A stretch of 64,000 bases of DNA from Pezizomycotina sp. ARF18 (taxonomy: Eukaryota; Ascomycota), in the NCBI GenBank assembly GCA_002224055.1, contig AZLU01000111.1, positions 1-64,000 on the forward strand, given 5' to 3'. Of this stretch, positions 35,846 through 47,612 are shown one piece after another. The translations under genes and the position numbers were made by a program. The notes below the pieces were generated by a model. It made no database searches and had not been told where the DNA came from. It worked only from the letters and a program-made list of their open reading frames with translations. The stretch's first letter is position 1; the number at the start of each line of letters is the position of its first letter.

Positions 35846-38419
35846 TCAATTTACTTTTGCCCTTGCCCTTCCCTTGTCACTGCCCTTGCCACTAGTCGCC
35901 GCAGTAGCCTTGCCTTTCCCTTTCGTGTCGTCGTCTCCTCCTGGGATGCCGGTTGCTGCGGCGGGGGTGGTTTCGCTCCGGCTGCCGCAAGCCTCTCGTC
36001 CTGCCCCACTTCGCGTACAATCCGAAGTCGCAGGTGCATTCGACTATGGCGCCTCTTGGATTAGCGTGCGGCCCCAAGCAAAAGGCCGTCTCCTGCCCCG
36101 GGCTACCTTGAACGTCTTCTGTAGAATTCTCGAATTGGTGCAACGTTGCGTTTCGCAGTCGCAGCCGTCTTGGCATTCGGTCTTCGCTTTCTCGGAACCG
36201 CTCCGGCACATTGGCTTTGTCAGCGCGAATCTTGGGTCGCCCACCGGGTAGACCACCTCTACGGTCTTCAATCTCTTCGCCTCACGCTGGCCCTCCGCGG
36301 CCGCCCCAACGTCAAGGCCGTTCCTCTTCTTGGCGTTCAAATCAGCTAGCTTGTGACTGCTCTGGGATCCTTTTTCTTCTGCAACCTGTGACTGTGCGGC
36401 GCCCCCTCCGCCTTGTCCCAATCCGTCAGGATTTTTCTGGCACTTACAAACAACCACCCAGAACCCGCTCCAAGGCCTTGGCAGAAAGCCCTTACAGCGG
36501 CATGGTCGTCGCCGATGGCAGGATATGTTTTCCGAAGGCTCATCACTTGCTGCTTGTACCGTTTTTGAGTCTCTTTCCATTCCGGGATGTGCTTCAAGGT
36601 ATTGGGTTCACAACGAATGATGGAACTGTAACATTTCCAACGGCGCTGCAACGGCACCAAGTCTGGCAAAAGTTTATCGCTGTGGGCTCATGACGGTTTG
36701 CATTTCCCGGTTGACATTTGGGGGGATACTGTACACCGTCTTCTAGCTCACCGCCAGCTGCCGATGCCGCTCGAGCCTCCCGAGCCTGCCGCGCCGCGCC
36801 CTCTAATTTGGCAGCATGTTCCAGAGCCAGTCCAGCATCGATCAGCTTTTGGTCGCAGCTGCAACTAACTCTACGGGACCTTTAGCTAACCCCTGCAAAA
36901 CCAAGTGATCGTTTGGGGTTGGCCCCATGACGACCTACTAGGGGTCTCGACGAGCTTGTACTCCTCCTGTATCTTCTTCTCCTGTTGTTGCCACCACGCT
37001 AGGCTCCCAAGTATGTGAGCGAGGAGACCATCTTGCAGATTCCGTTGGCTTGCTTTACAATCCATGATACCGCCGCCAACCGCGGTTTTTCTCCATCCGC
37101 ATAGACATCGCTCGCAATAAGCCAATGCAAGCGGGTCGTGATTAGCATCTTCGAGCCAGCACAGGGGATGGCCGGAACTCGCACAGGGCCCTCGTGTGGC
37201 GGAGTAGCCTTCTGGGGATGAGATAACTGGAGTTCACCGCCTGGCTGAGCCGCGCCGTGCTGTTGCTGAGCATGAGCATGAGCTTGGTGGGATCCAGATG
37301 AGCGGGGAGGTGAGCTTGAAGTCCTGGGTGTTGTTGCTGCTGTTGCTGTGGTTGCGGAGGAGACCTTGCTGGCAGTAGATCTGCAACTGAGCTGGATCAT
37401 GATGCCCTTGCTGCTCGTGCGGCTGCCGCTGCGGGTCCTGCGGCCCAGACCCGTGGATGACTAAATGAGCCGAGTCCGGATAGTGATTTAGCGGTGGTAC
37501 CCCGGGTGCTGAGGACCCACATTCACCGCACCGGCTGGACCATAAGCCTGGTGCGCTTGCGGCTGAACGGCCTGCGGGTGAGCGACCCGTGGATGAGGCT
37601 GCACAGCATAATCATGCTGGTTGAACTGAGCCTGGCTCTGAAGGTGATCCCGCAGATAGGGTCGTGATTAGGATCGTAGGAAGCTAAAACTTGAGAATGA
37701 TTCGGATCATGAGGCACGTAATGATCAAACTGTTGCCCGTGAGTATTATGATCGTTATTGTACTCCTGTAGTTCGTGATACTGATCGAGATTAGTATAGT
37801 ACTTATGCGCTTGAAGCTGTCTGTAAGCGTTGTGCGCATCGTGACCCGCTAGTGGATGAGCATAAGCCTGGTGCGCTTGCGGCTGAACGGCCTGCGGGTG
37901 AGCGACTTGAAGATGAGGCTGATACTGATCGAGGTCACTATAGTACTCATGCGCTTGAAGCTGTCCGTAAGCGTTGTGCACATTGTGACCCGCTAGTGGA
38001 TGAGCGTCTGGAACATGCGGTTGCTGTGGCGAGTGTGGATTAGGATTCGGGAACGGTGCCGGGCCCGCTGCCTCACGTAAGGCAGCGTCGAACGCTGCGT
38101 CATCGTAGCTCAGATTGCCCGTGTAGGCATCGTGATCGTGAGCCTGATAAGGGGACATTCCCGAACCACCCCCTAAATGCTGTAAAGCTGCGTCGAATTC
38201 ATGATCATCAATGCCCAGATCGTGAGGATTCATGGACGGGTTATGGCCCGGAGGATCCGTGTCAGCGCGCTTTCTCAGGGCCGTATGCCTGACGCTTCTG
38301 AATCGACTTCGAGGTCGCGGGGGGCCATCTCCCCAGACGCATTCCGCACCGATAGACAGGAGCAAAAGGAGCGCGGGAATGGTGCAAACCATGACGCCTA
38401 TTTTAAAGCTCAAAACCAA
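35846..38419 (-). CDS. Large secreted His/Gln-rich repeat protein with dibasic processing site
   Basis: I do not recognise the family. Met at 38417-38419 starts a signal peptide with a strong hydrophobic core (TIPALLLLLSIGA), followed by a Kex2-type site LRKR-A at residues 48-52. Residues 53-280 are rich in His, Gln, Tyr, Asn and Asp and contain a repeated unit: AHPLAGHNVHNAYGQLQAHE and AHPLAGHDAHNAYRQLQAHK, with VAHPQAVQPQAHQAY appearing in the first unit and again further on. Downstream, in shifting frames, come LAYCERCLCGWRKTAVGGG, HILGSLAWWQQQEKKIQEEY, NFCQTWCRCSAVGNVTVPS, VCKCQKNPDG, GCDCETQRC and VECTCDFGLYAKW, so the C-terminal half has repeated C-x-C pairs. The end is a Gly/Lys-rich tail (GGDDDTKGKGKATAATSGKG) with a stop at 35846-35848. 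About 800 residues if one gene; the join across 37000-37500 is uncertain. Confidence 0.5.
37541..37586. repeat. 46-bp perfect direct repeat, copy 1
   Basis: Identical to 37861-37906, 320 bp away. It encodes VAHPQAVQPQAHQAY on the minus strand inside the secreted repeat protein. Confidence 0.92.
37861..37906. repeat. 46-bp perfect direct repeat, copy 2
   Basis: Exact match to copy 1. A second, slightly diverged repeat pair lies nearby (about 37806-37860 and 37948-38005). Confidence 0.92.
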
Positions 38420-39799
38420 GGGGAAAGCAATTGAGGTCGTAGTACGGAAGATTGAAGAACGGGCACTTGAACGTGAAAATAGTATGAGAAAGAAGGAGAA
38501 ACGGAGACGTAAATGTTCAACGAAGCTTTCTATTTCTCGCTCCCAAGAGGTCTTTAACGGGTGCTAAAGAAGCTGACGGCGAAGGCGTCTATCTTGATTT
38601 CAGTGCGAGGGAGGAATTAAGAAGTTATGGTAGCCAGAACAATAACCTGTAAAGAAATCGAAAGACTTTAAAGTTCCAAGGGAACCCCTATAGGCGTATG
38701 TCGATCTATATATAACACTTTCAAACTCCTGAGTTATAAAAAGCAAAAGCGCCGCCTAGCTTGTGCCTTTGATCTTGCAGCTCAGACGCTGGCCTCACGG
38801 TCATAATCAACCTCTAGCCACCTTGAAGGAGCCTTAGCCAAAGTTTAACGCTCCAAAGATAGCTCCATTTCGTAATATGGCTATTCGCCTCCGAGTCCTA
38901 AGTCCTAGCTCACCCTTAACCAATCTTAACAGTACCTGCACTTGAATCCTCAGTTATAGCAAGGAAATCATTTTGCTAGTGGCTATCTGAGATTAAACTA
39001 AATATTATCAGCGCTTACTACTACTTTCTTCGATCCTCGCCATGGACAAGGGAAGTGGCACTCCTGTCATATATGTATATGTAAAATGTATCGTCACATA
39101 ATATACCGTCCATTCTTTCGCGCTCATCAGCCCTACGTAAGAGTTGTTTCGGCGCTTATTTTAACTCTAAGCAAAAGTTCTTTTGGGCTCTTTGTCCCCG
39201 TCGGAGCCACGAGAGACTACTAGTCCGTTTCATAAGAAAGAGCTAGCGTAAGGCAACCCTCGTTTGGCGCCGAGGGTTTAGATTTAATACCCGGTTCGGT
39301 ATCTGTAATACTAGTACGATGCGCGGGAAGACCTTCATTATCTAGCTATTGCTACCCTGCTGTCGTAGAAACGAATTCCACGCGGTTTGAATGCAAAATA
39401 ACCTAAACGACGATGGAAAATCGTGATAGCAGTACTATATGGTACTTGAAACCAATGATATAGACCACGAGTTTTTAATTAAACGATAGTAGTTTAGTTT
39501 ATCACGATTGTCTAGGATAAAAATTTAAGCTTCGATGGGGAGTGAAAGCCTCTTAGTCAAACCCTAGCATTCGGCAAACTTTAGTTATTAAGATAATGGA
39601 TACATGTACTTTATTACGATCGCCTAGAGAATATTTACAGCACTAGGTTCGCCTTGGAGCCGAAGTACCATAGCACCAACGCATTCAACCCACTTTCCCC
39701 TATAACTTCTCAACCTCACATCTTCCACTGGTTTCCTCGTAGACCACGGAACAAACTGAAGCTTCATCGCCACCCTTCCTTCAACGACCCAGTCCCTAT
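38420..39799. other. Intergenic, nothing recognised
   Basis: Upstream region of the secreted repeat protein and downstream flank of the F-box gene. Composition is ordinary to slightly AT-rich, with no supported open frame or RNA gene. Confidence 0.45.
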
Positions 39800-41151
39800 C
39801 AGCTCCTCCACCATCCCACCTACCCTCCTCTTACAATCCTATCATCCGATAAAACACCGACACATCCAACATCTCCAGCTGCGGTGCTCTCCCGCAATAT
39901 TCACCAGAACGCTCTGCAGTGGCTGCACCCTCTCCTCATCTGCCTCCAAACTATCACATCAAGCTTCCTCAACACAGGGAACGAGTATGCCCCCGTAGCC
40001 TTCAGCGAGTACGTTGGATCCCACGACGACAGCGCGTCGAACTCCTTATCTTCGTGCCGGTCGTTGAGGAAGATGTTGTTCTGAGGCAATAACACCAACC
40101 CTTCGAGTATATCGTGTAGCTTGGGCACCACATCCCTCCAAAATACGTAGCCCACGTATAAGTCTCGTCGCTAGGAACGCTGAATCGCGGAAACCTAATA
40201 TCAAGAAACCTCATGCGCTCCATCGTGGTTACAAACTCCAAACAACCGCGACTCACACTCCCCACCCTCAAAACATCCAATTGAACTCCCGCCATACTCA
40301 ACTCATCCAAAACCCTCCTCCGCCTTTTCAACATCCAAATCCCTCACCACCTTCAGCTTCCTCGCTCCCCAAACGCTCAAATTCGCCGCCGGTCTCCCCG
40401 TCAACTTCAACTTCTTTAACTTCATCAGCACAGCATCAGGCGCCCTCCGTAGCATCTCGTCGAAAAAAATCCCGTCCGTCGAAACCTCCAACGTCTTCAA
40501 TTCCGCACACCTCTCCAGCACGCAGCAACGTGCTCCGCCTGCTCCCCCTTCACATGATCCGGCAACCACTCATCCTCAAACTTCAACGCGTCCACAGAAC
40601 CCCTCATACTCCTCAACGCAACGTGCAGAGAGTGGCGCGCGGTATATATATCCGCTCCGAAATTCGTATGTCTGAACACGAACTCGCGCTGCGTCCCCTT
40701 CCGTGTAAAATTCGCGCCGCAGATGGCTTTCACGACCTTTTCGGCCGTGTTCGCCTGTCTGAACACCGATATTGTGGCTCTTACGTTTTTATTGACGGGA
40801 AGAAATTCACGAATTGCTGAAATTCCTTTTGCGTTGGAAGCGCGAGGGTTCGTCGTCTTTCAAGCGGTCGATGTTCAAAATGAGCGTCCTTGGGAACTGT
40901 TTTATGGCGGCTAGGTGGTACGGTCTTTGGATCTTCCTACGGGGCCCGCTGGACGTATAGTCTCGAGAAGCATAAACGTTTATCCGATAGCGTTGCAGTA
41001 ATGGTGTCGAACAGTACCGGGTTGATGATGCTACAGATGCTTCGGTGCACGAGGCGGAGCTGCTTAAGGTCGCTTTTGTTGAACTTCGAAACAAGGTGAC
41101 GTTAGCTGGCGCATCAACTCCCGTGTTTTCCTCAAGTAAATGAGAATTCAC
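39800..41151 (-). CDS. F-box domain protein (LRR-like)
   Basis: Near the N-terminus the segment LVSKFNKSDLKQLRLVHRSI followed by INPVLFDTI is a typical fungal F-box (Leu-x-Asn-Lys-Ser-Asp-Leu-Lys-x-Leu-Arg-Leu-Val). It then continues through AAIKQFPRTLILNIDRLKDD, SLHVALRSMRGSVDALKFED, ELKTLEVSTDGIFFDEMLRR, MKLKKLKLTG, VVRDLDVEKAEE and PVLRKLDVIVW, whose regular Leu spacing looks like the leucine-rich C-terminal repeats of F-box/LRR-like proteins. Such proteins recruit substrates to SCF ubiquitin ligases via Skp1. The pieces lie in alternating frames (about five one-base shifts). The start at 41151 and the left limit near 39800 are approximate. Confidence 0.6.
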
Positions 41152-41874
41152 TTACGAATATCAAGCTGAACAGGCAGTACTGAATATCAAACGGTAGTTG
41201 AAGAATATAAGCATCCATCGCAACGCTTCTCCTCGAGCCCGAGTTGGCCGCGGGTTCCCACGAGGTCCGATGCATCTTTCGCTTCGAATTCTGTAATTTT
41301 TAATAAGGTCTATCTGCTTCGAGCTGGGATTTCTGGACGGAAAACGAAACGAACTGAGGAGAAAATGGTTTTCCATTTTCAATAATGCAACAGGGAAAAC
41401 CTGTCGAGATATATATCTCTCGGAGTTGTCGTCCTATCGAGATCGAGATTATGTGTTGTTTCCGCTTTCACTCTCCTCAGCCACCACCCTCCTCAAGACC
41501 ACCTGTCACAAAGAAAAAAGACACATATCTCGCTACCAAAAAGACCCCCCCAAAGGAAAAAAAAAAAAAAAAAAAATTCCGTCGCCTATCCAGGTCGATA
41601 TCGATCACGATTCGCACTGCCCACAATCCTCAAAAAGACAAACAATTCTGTCGAGTCTCTCTCTCTCCAGTTAATATCGACTCCGGGGACACGTTTCCTA
41701 TCGCGTCTCTCAATAGTACTTCCCACATTCAATCGTAAATTCTCAGATCTCATTTTCTCTCGTCAACAAAAGGCGTCAAAACAGGCTTATATATGCTCAT
41801 CATCATAAAAATACAGGCCACGATCTTGGTATATCAATCCCGTAGCAATCTGTGGGTTCGACGCCGCCCCTCAC
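41152..41874. other. Intergenic with a 20-base poly-A
   Basis: Contains an A20 run at 41557-41576. No gene recognised. It lies between the F-box gene start and the esterase 3' end, both on the minus strand. Confidence 0.5.
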
Positions 41875-43357
41875 TCACAAAACAGCCAAAACCGCTGCTC
41901 CCACCATCCCCGCCACCATCCTAACACCACCCTCAACCCTTCCCGCACCACTCTTCCCCGTCGCCGTCGGACTAGCACCCCGACTCCCCGTCGCACTCCC
42001 CACCATCCCCATCCCCGTTGCCTGCGTAACCGGCAACAAAACCGAACTACTCGCCGTAAACTCGCACTCGCACTCGCACTACTACTAACAGCCTCCTCCT
42101 TATCCAGCTCAAACCTATCAAAGAACTTCATTATAATCTCATTCGCTTCGATCTTCGTCGGCCCCTCGTGAATAAACGCTTGGCTGAGCGTCTGATCCTT
42201 TGATGCCCAGACGTGACCCATGTCGTCTTCGCGGTAGTGCTGTACGGCGCCGTCGACGTTTCTCGCAGTTCCAGGAGGAGAAGTGGACGGTGCCGTTGTC
42301 CGAGTTCGTGGTTGTTAGGTGGGTGCAGCGGTTTCGGGTGACCCATTTATCCACACTGTAAAAAGTTCTTGTCAGCCAATTGCCAAAAGGCAAGGAGAGG
42401 GAGAAGAGAAGGGGGGAAAGAGAACATACACGCTGGACACAGCCGGTAAAAAGCCTCCCTCCCCATCACCGCCGTCATAAATACGTCCGTGTCGTTCTTC
42501 CGTGGATGAAAGTAATAGGCGTCGGTAGCTTCGCTGGTTTACACTCGTAAGTAGAGTTGTACAGGTACTCCTGGTAGTACGCTCCCGAGCCGCCACGAAC
42601 GCCGCGAAATCTTTACCGACGGAATCGCCGGCGCAGGCGAGGATGTTACGAAGCCGCCGCCGTTTGAGAAACTGGGTTAATGTTAGCAGTTACGAAAGTT
42701 TGAGGGAAGGAGAGGAGGAGGCAAGAGTTGTTGTTACCCGGTGGCGTAGACCTGTTGCTGTCGACGCAGAATTTCGTGCGGAGGTTCACGAGCACGTCGC
42801 CGACGAACTTGAGGTCCTCGTCGATGTGATTTGCGTACCTGGCGCCGGCCCCGATGCCTAGTATCCCAATCGGATTTAGACATGCTTCCTTCCTTCCTGA
42901 AGCCGGGGGGGGGCGCAGGAGAAAAAAAAAAAAAAAAAAAAAAGAGTTGAACTTACGTTGACGCCATTAGGATACACCACAATTTTCTTTTCCGCATCCC
43001 AAGTTAGCAAATAGTGCCCTTCCCCTCCCCTCTCCCATCAAACCAGTCAAAAATCTAGATTGGAGGAGAGAACTCACGTCTGAACTCCACTTCGGGTCGC
43101 TCAACCTCGTGTCCAGCTCCATCTCCTGCGCCGTCTCCGTGTTGCCGTGGAACGCGAGGACGACGGGGTACTTGTGGTTGTTATCGTAGTTCGAGGGGAC
43201 GTGGACGAGGAAATTGCGGTGGTGTCGCTGCTGGTGATGTTGAAGGAGGTTGTTGCGCCGGCTTTGCCCGTGGGCTGCTTGCCGCAGCCGGAAGTGTCGG
43301 CAGCATTGGTGATCCCCAAGAGGGATGCGAGGAGGATGAGGTTTTGTAGGAGCGCAT
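41875..43357 (-). CDS. GPI-anchored feruloyl esterase-like CE1 hydrolase
   Basis: Exons: 43357-43078, 42986-42957 (30 nt), 42857-42738, 42671-42430 and 42355-41875. The signal peptide reads ALLQNLILLASLLGITNA, one base out of frame with the ATG (one G missing after it). The mature start is ADTSGCGKQPTGKAG. Landmarks: VHVPSNYDNNHKYPVVLAFH, KIVVYPNGVNG, KFCVDSNRVYATGFSNGGGF with nucleophile Ser in G-F-S-N-G, FIHGRTDVFMTAVM for the acid, and DDMGHVWASKDQTL with the catalytic His. These fit fungal feruloyl esterases that release ferulic acid from plant xylan. After FDRFELDKEE comes a Ser-rich linker (a CTCGCA-type microsatellite, 42058-42080) and a C-terminal hydrophobic stretch (GVRMVAGMVGAAVLAVL) like a GPI-attachment signal. 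Total 1153 nt, not a multiple of three. Confidence 0.75.
42922..42943. repeat. 22-base A run inside an esterase intron
   Basis: On the coding strand it is a T22 tract in the intron 42858-42956. Confidence 0.88.
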
Positions 43358-44032
43358 TTCAGGTTTTGGCGAAAGGGGTTAGTTTGTCTGCAAGTGAATG
43401 AAGGAGACCGTGAAACGCGCGACGGTTATAACTTATATAAGTAATGTCGCGAGGAGGTAGTTTTAATGAAATGTGTGGCTAAAAGAAAGTGTGGGGGGAA
43501 GCCAAGACACTTTTAAATATATCGTCATCGCCTCATCGCCTCCGATGTGGAAAATAAGCGGAAGAAGGATCCTGCTCTCTGCAGCCAATGGACGGACCTC
43601 TTGTTCGTTCGCTCGGATGAGGTGGGAGGACAAAGCACAATGGGCATTGTCATTGATTGTCGCGAAGTAATTGGGCGTGAGGCTCAAGTTTTGGCGAAGG
43701 GGGGGGGGTGTGACTCTGGTGAGATAATAGATTACGTCGGAATGCGGCTATCACTTTTTTGGGGTTGTCACGTTGTCTGTCACTTGTGGACCGTGGTGTG
43801 GTGGTTGGTTACCTTGACAATCAACAAATCAACAAAAAAAGAAACCTCACGCACGTCTCGAAACCAAATTGAGGAGACCTCCACCCACCACAGAAAACGA
43901 AATTTCAAACCCCATCAATTCATACATACTAGTACATATATACATCAGGAGAATATTCAAGCGAACAAACAAAATTCGAACAAACAGAATCCACAATCGA
44001 GAAAAAAACCCAGTTAGCATCGATAATAGGTG
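43358..44032. other. Divergent intergenic region
   Basis: Separates the esterase (-) and the PD-(D/E)XK-like gene (+), so it should hold both promoters. No gene is seen; a GT-rich stretch is present near 43690-43710. Confidence 0.5.
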
Positions 44033-45964
44033 ATGGATACTCGAGAACGGCTCCAGAGGTCGTCAGCGCTTGGTTCAGACGTCCGCAAAGCACAGCGGAG
44101 CGAGACGAAGAAGAGAACGGCAGCAGCGAGCGGCAACGAAGGGTCGAAGGCGTCGAAATCCAAACCAGGGCCGCTCCTCTCCTAGTTACGACGCTCCTTA
44201 CAAGTCTGGCATAAAACGAAAGAGGGGCGACAACGCGATACAAACAAAGGGAAGAAAAACGTCCAACCTCCCAAACTCGCAGCCTCCCCACGCCTCCAAT
44301 GTCCGCCTCCCCCACGAAATCCGGCAGCACATCCTCCCACCAGCGAGCAAACCGCACCCGCTCACCCGTCAAAAAGGCCATAAAACGACGCCACGACCCC
44401 TCGGAATCATCCGGAAACACAACGCCCTTCAACGAAGAAGACAACGAAGAAGCAGACGATACCATAACGGAAAACTCGTACACGTTCGCCATATCCACAA
44501 CCTCAGAAACAACCTTTAGTTCGACGAAACAACGGGCTCCGTCGGAGTCTTCCGCGAGTGCGACGAGCGATGTTTTTCGACGTAGGTCAAGGAGTAATAG
44601 TCCGGTGAAGAGTAGTGTTGCCGGAGGAGGCATTGGTAGGACGAACGTACGCATGATGCGGAATAATCTGGCGTATGCGACGCCGCCGATATTCTTTGGA
44701 CCGCTGGAACGGGCGGCGTTGAGGGCTGGAACGGCGGCTTATCCGACTGATACGATCGATGTGGTAAGGTCGTTCTCGGAGGAGAGTATAGGGCAGGGGT
44801 TTATACCCAAAAGACTGGATGTGGTGTCCGTCATCTCCCGAACCACTGTCTCTGTTCTTATTTTTTTTTTTACTGATACCGTGAATAGACTCCCGGCCTT
44901 CGCACCCTCTCCCCCTGGAAACATTCCCGCCGCACCTCTTCTCGGCTACACCCAGCAACGACGCACAGCGCGACAGCGTGCTCCTCCGCCACGTCCTATC
45001 CGTTTACGACGATGCAGCCGCGGCCTTCGAGCAGAATAGCGACGAGTCGTCCTGGTATCCAGTCGTCCGAAGCGTGCTGAAGGGGCCGGATTATTCGCTT
45101 CTTACAAGTAGCCTGGATAACCTCCTGGATGGACTCGGTGATCCGCTGGCTGCCGTGCTGCCCATGCCTGCTGTTATTGATGTCGTTGAAGCGTATGTAT
45201 ACCATCGTTTGCTTCTCTCTCCCTTGTATGTCTAGCTCACTAAAAAAAAAAAAAAAAACAATTTGTCCGGTTCATCCAACAGCGTAACGAAAAACCTCGC
45301 ACCAAAGCACCTCCCCACCCTCCCGCCACACCTCCCCCAAATCCCCGCCTTCAAAGTAGACTTCCTGCTCGAATACAACCACCGTAGCCCGACCGTCTCG
45401 TCGTTCTACAAGAAGTGTACGAACAATCCTCCGAGATCGCGACGAATGTAGATCTCTACTACCTATCACCGATAATGGATGCGTCCAGCGTCCGCCGTGT
45501 ATTGTTTTGTCCCGTGGAAGTTAAGCCCTCGAACGGTGACTACGCGGAGGCGAGCCTGCAGATGGGGATAGTGGCGCAGGCGGCGCAGGGAAATTACCAT
45601 TGCCGGGAGATGGGGGTGGTGGTGAAGGAGGAGTAGAGGGGAGGGAGTGGCTGCCGACACCGGGGTTGACGGTCGTGGACACTCGTGGGCGTTTCACTGG
45701 ACTTATAGGGATGGGGATGGTTCGAGCGTAAGTAGTTCCTTCCGTTGTTTTTGTTTGGTGATATAGTAGTGGCATGGCTAACGCATTGAGGTGGTTTTGT
45801 AGCGGGTGCTGGGACCGTTCAACTGCGGCGATACGTCTTCGATCGTCGGTATATTCAAGCTCGTAAACGCGATCGAGAAGCTGAAGAGGTATGCGGAGGA
45901 GAGGTACTGGCCGTGGGTGACGGGGCGGTACGGGTATCCGGCCGCTGTTGGGGGAGTCGCATGA
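44033..45964 (+). CDS. PD-(D/E)XK nuclease-like domain protein
   Basis: N-terminal 200 residues are low-complexity and basic, with SP-rich motifs (RTRSPVKKAIKRR, RSRSNSPVKSS) common in nuclear proteins, then RNNLAYATPPIFFGPLERAA. The C-terminal domain includes LLRHVLSVYDDAAAAFEQN, ESSWYPVVRSVLKGPDY, FKVDFLLEYN with Asp, and VLFCPVEVKPSNGDYAEASL, where Glu-Val-Lys follows the Asp as in the PD-(D/E)XK fold, then LQMGIVAQAAQ. This matches the fungal PDDEXK-like domain family whose function is unknown. The end is ERYWPWVTGRYGYPA with a TGA at 45962-45964. Introns: 45193-45282 (holding an A17 run) and about 45728-45802. One-base slips include the G at 45415. The ATG at 44033 is the upstream choice; 44299 is an alternative. 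Confidence 0.7.
45242..45258. repeat. 17-base A run inside an intron
   Basis: Within the 45193-45282 intron of the PD-(D/E)XK-like gene. Confidence 0.88.
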
Positions 45965-46254
45965 AACATACGGGCTAGCGTAACATTTGTATATACTTCT
46001 GTTTTAATAGTCAGTACATTTAGACTGTTTGGACTTCATTTTTGCTGGAGTTTTGGGGGAGGCGTTACTAGATTTCTGAGACTTCATAATACATCTCATC
46101 GATATAAAAAAAAAAAAAAAAATCTGATATTGTATTTCTATATACAAGGCTTTTGCCGTTATAGTTCGTGAGAAAAGAGGAGTAGAGGGAAAGACGTGAC
46201 AGTCTATAATTCCAGTGAATTGCTCAAAACCCTCTTAACAATGTATCGATCTTC

Positions 46255-47612
46255 CTACCAAACCCTCCCCAACCACTCCCACACCGTCTCTGCCATCTCG
46301 CCAGGCCGTAACCCCATCCCAGCGTCCATAATACACTCAATATGCGTCTCCTTCTCCACAACCTTAACCTCCACCTCCACCCCTCCCTCCCCACCAGCAC
46401 CCTCCATAATCCTGCCCCCAAGCTCCACAATATCATCTCTCAAACTCTCCCTCCCGCCTCCGACAACCAAACACTTCCCAACAACGCCCCTTAACCCTTT
46501 CCACCACTCACCCGTTACCTGCTGCGGATTACAATACCCATCCCACTTCTCCCTCCCGCCGTCGACGAAGTACCCGCTCCACTCGCGCACGATAGCAGGG
46601 TGAACGTAATCGACTCTTTTATTCTCCTCGTAGGAAGCGCAATCCGGCTGGAGGTTCGAGAAGGGACATAGTAGCAATGCTCCCGCTAATTTTCTCCTTC
46701 GGGGAGGCGTAATTCGGCGATGTCGGGGTGTTTATGCGCGATGTGGGATAGTACGGCCAGCGTCATGGCTGCGCCGGCGGAGTCGCCTGCTACAATGATG
46801 TTGGAGGGGAGTAGCCCTTTGAGAGGAGGTGGCGGAGGCATTCGGTTGCCTGGCGGTACTGCGTCGGGTATTTTGTTTGCGGGGCGAGCCGTATCCGACC
46901 CAGGCTACGGCGACTTTGTGGCCTTGCTTGGAGAGGTGGGAGATGCACAGTTGGAGGAAGCGGGCGTGGCCGTCGAGGGCGGGACGTTGTAGCCGCCTCC
47001 TGGAACAAACCGCGCAAATGTCTACGTCAGTACCCTTCCACAACATCCACGTTCTCGGAATGGGGTGGGAGGAAAGGACTCCCTTTCCCTTTGGCAAGGA
47101 AAAAAAAAAAAAAAAAAGAAGTGAACAAGATAAGAATTCATTACCGTGAGAATACAAAACGACCTTCTCCGCCCCCATCACCCATCCAGTGCAAAACCGC
47201 ACCGTGATCCAGCGCCTCCGTCGATAAAGCCACTTTCCTTTTCCCGCAGTGGTATTTAAGCACGTCAACCGTCGATGGAAAACAACTCTGCAATTGGCGC
47301 CCGTTAACGCGCAGGAGGAAGAGGCGGAGGATCTCATTGCGAAGAGTTGGCAGGAAGGACCGCGTCGTTTTCCTGTCGCGGAAGAGGAGCTTGACGGCGA
47401 GCTGGGGAGTGTCGAAGGCTACAATGGTGTGGAAAAATATATTAGCCATGGATTCGTAGTAGAGGGAGGAAGATATAGAAGAAAGAAAGGTGCTTACCGA
47501 CGATTTTGAGGATAGTGCCGAGGAACCTGACCTTCTCTCCCCTCGTAGCCAAGGTGTTCTTATTCGTGAAGCTCGACGTATCGAGGCTCAGCAGGAAGAG
47601 GTAGAGATACAT
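46255..47612 (-). CDS. Alpha/beta hydrolase, HSL-type esterase
   Basis: Exons 47612-47498, 47418-47145 and 46999-46255 (1134 nt, about 377 residues). The N-terminus may be membrane-anchored or secreted (MYLYLFLLSLDTSS). The oxyanion HGGGY motif is assembled across the second intron: ...LYSHG followed by GGYN. The nucleophile elbow is IIVAGDSAGAAMTLAVL, as in hormone-sensitive-lipase-like (carbohydrate esterase 10 type) enzymes. CASYEENKRVDYVHPAIVRE and CLVVGGGRESLRDD follow, with ETHIECIMDAG giving the likely catalytic His. Three one-base losses between 47000 and 46680 return to the starting frame. Substrate unknown; it could be a steryl, lipid or small-ester hydrolase. The 145-bp second intron carries a T18 tract. 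Confidence 0.78.
47100..47117. repeat. 18-base A run inside an esterase intron
   Basis: On the coding strand this is a T18 tract in the intron 47000-47144. Confidence 0.88.

Noticed and set aside
43929-44654. 241-codon open frame on the minus strand opposite the PD-(D/E)XK-like gene
   Set aside because: Shadow of a basic low-complexity coding region; no recognisable domain or splice structure.
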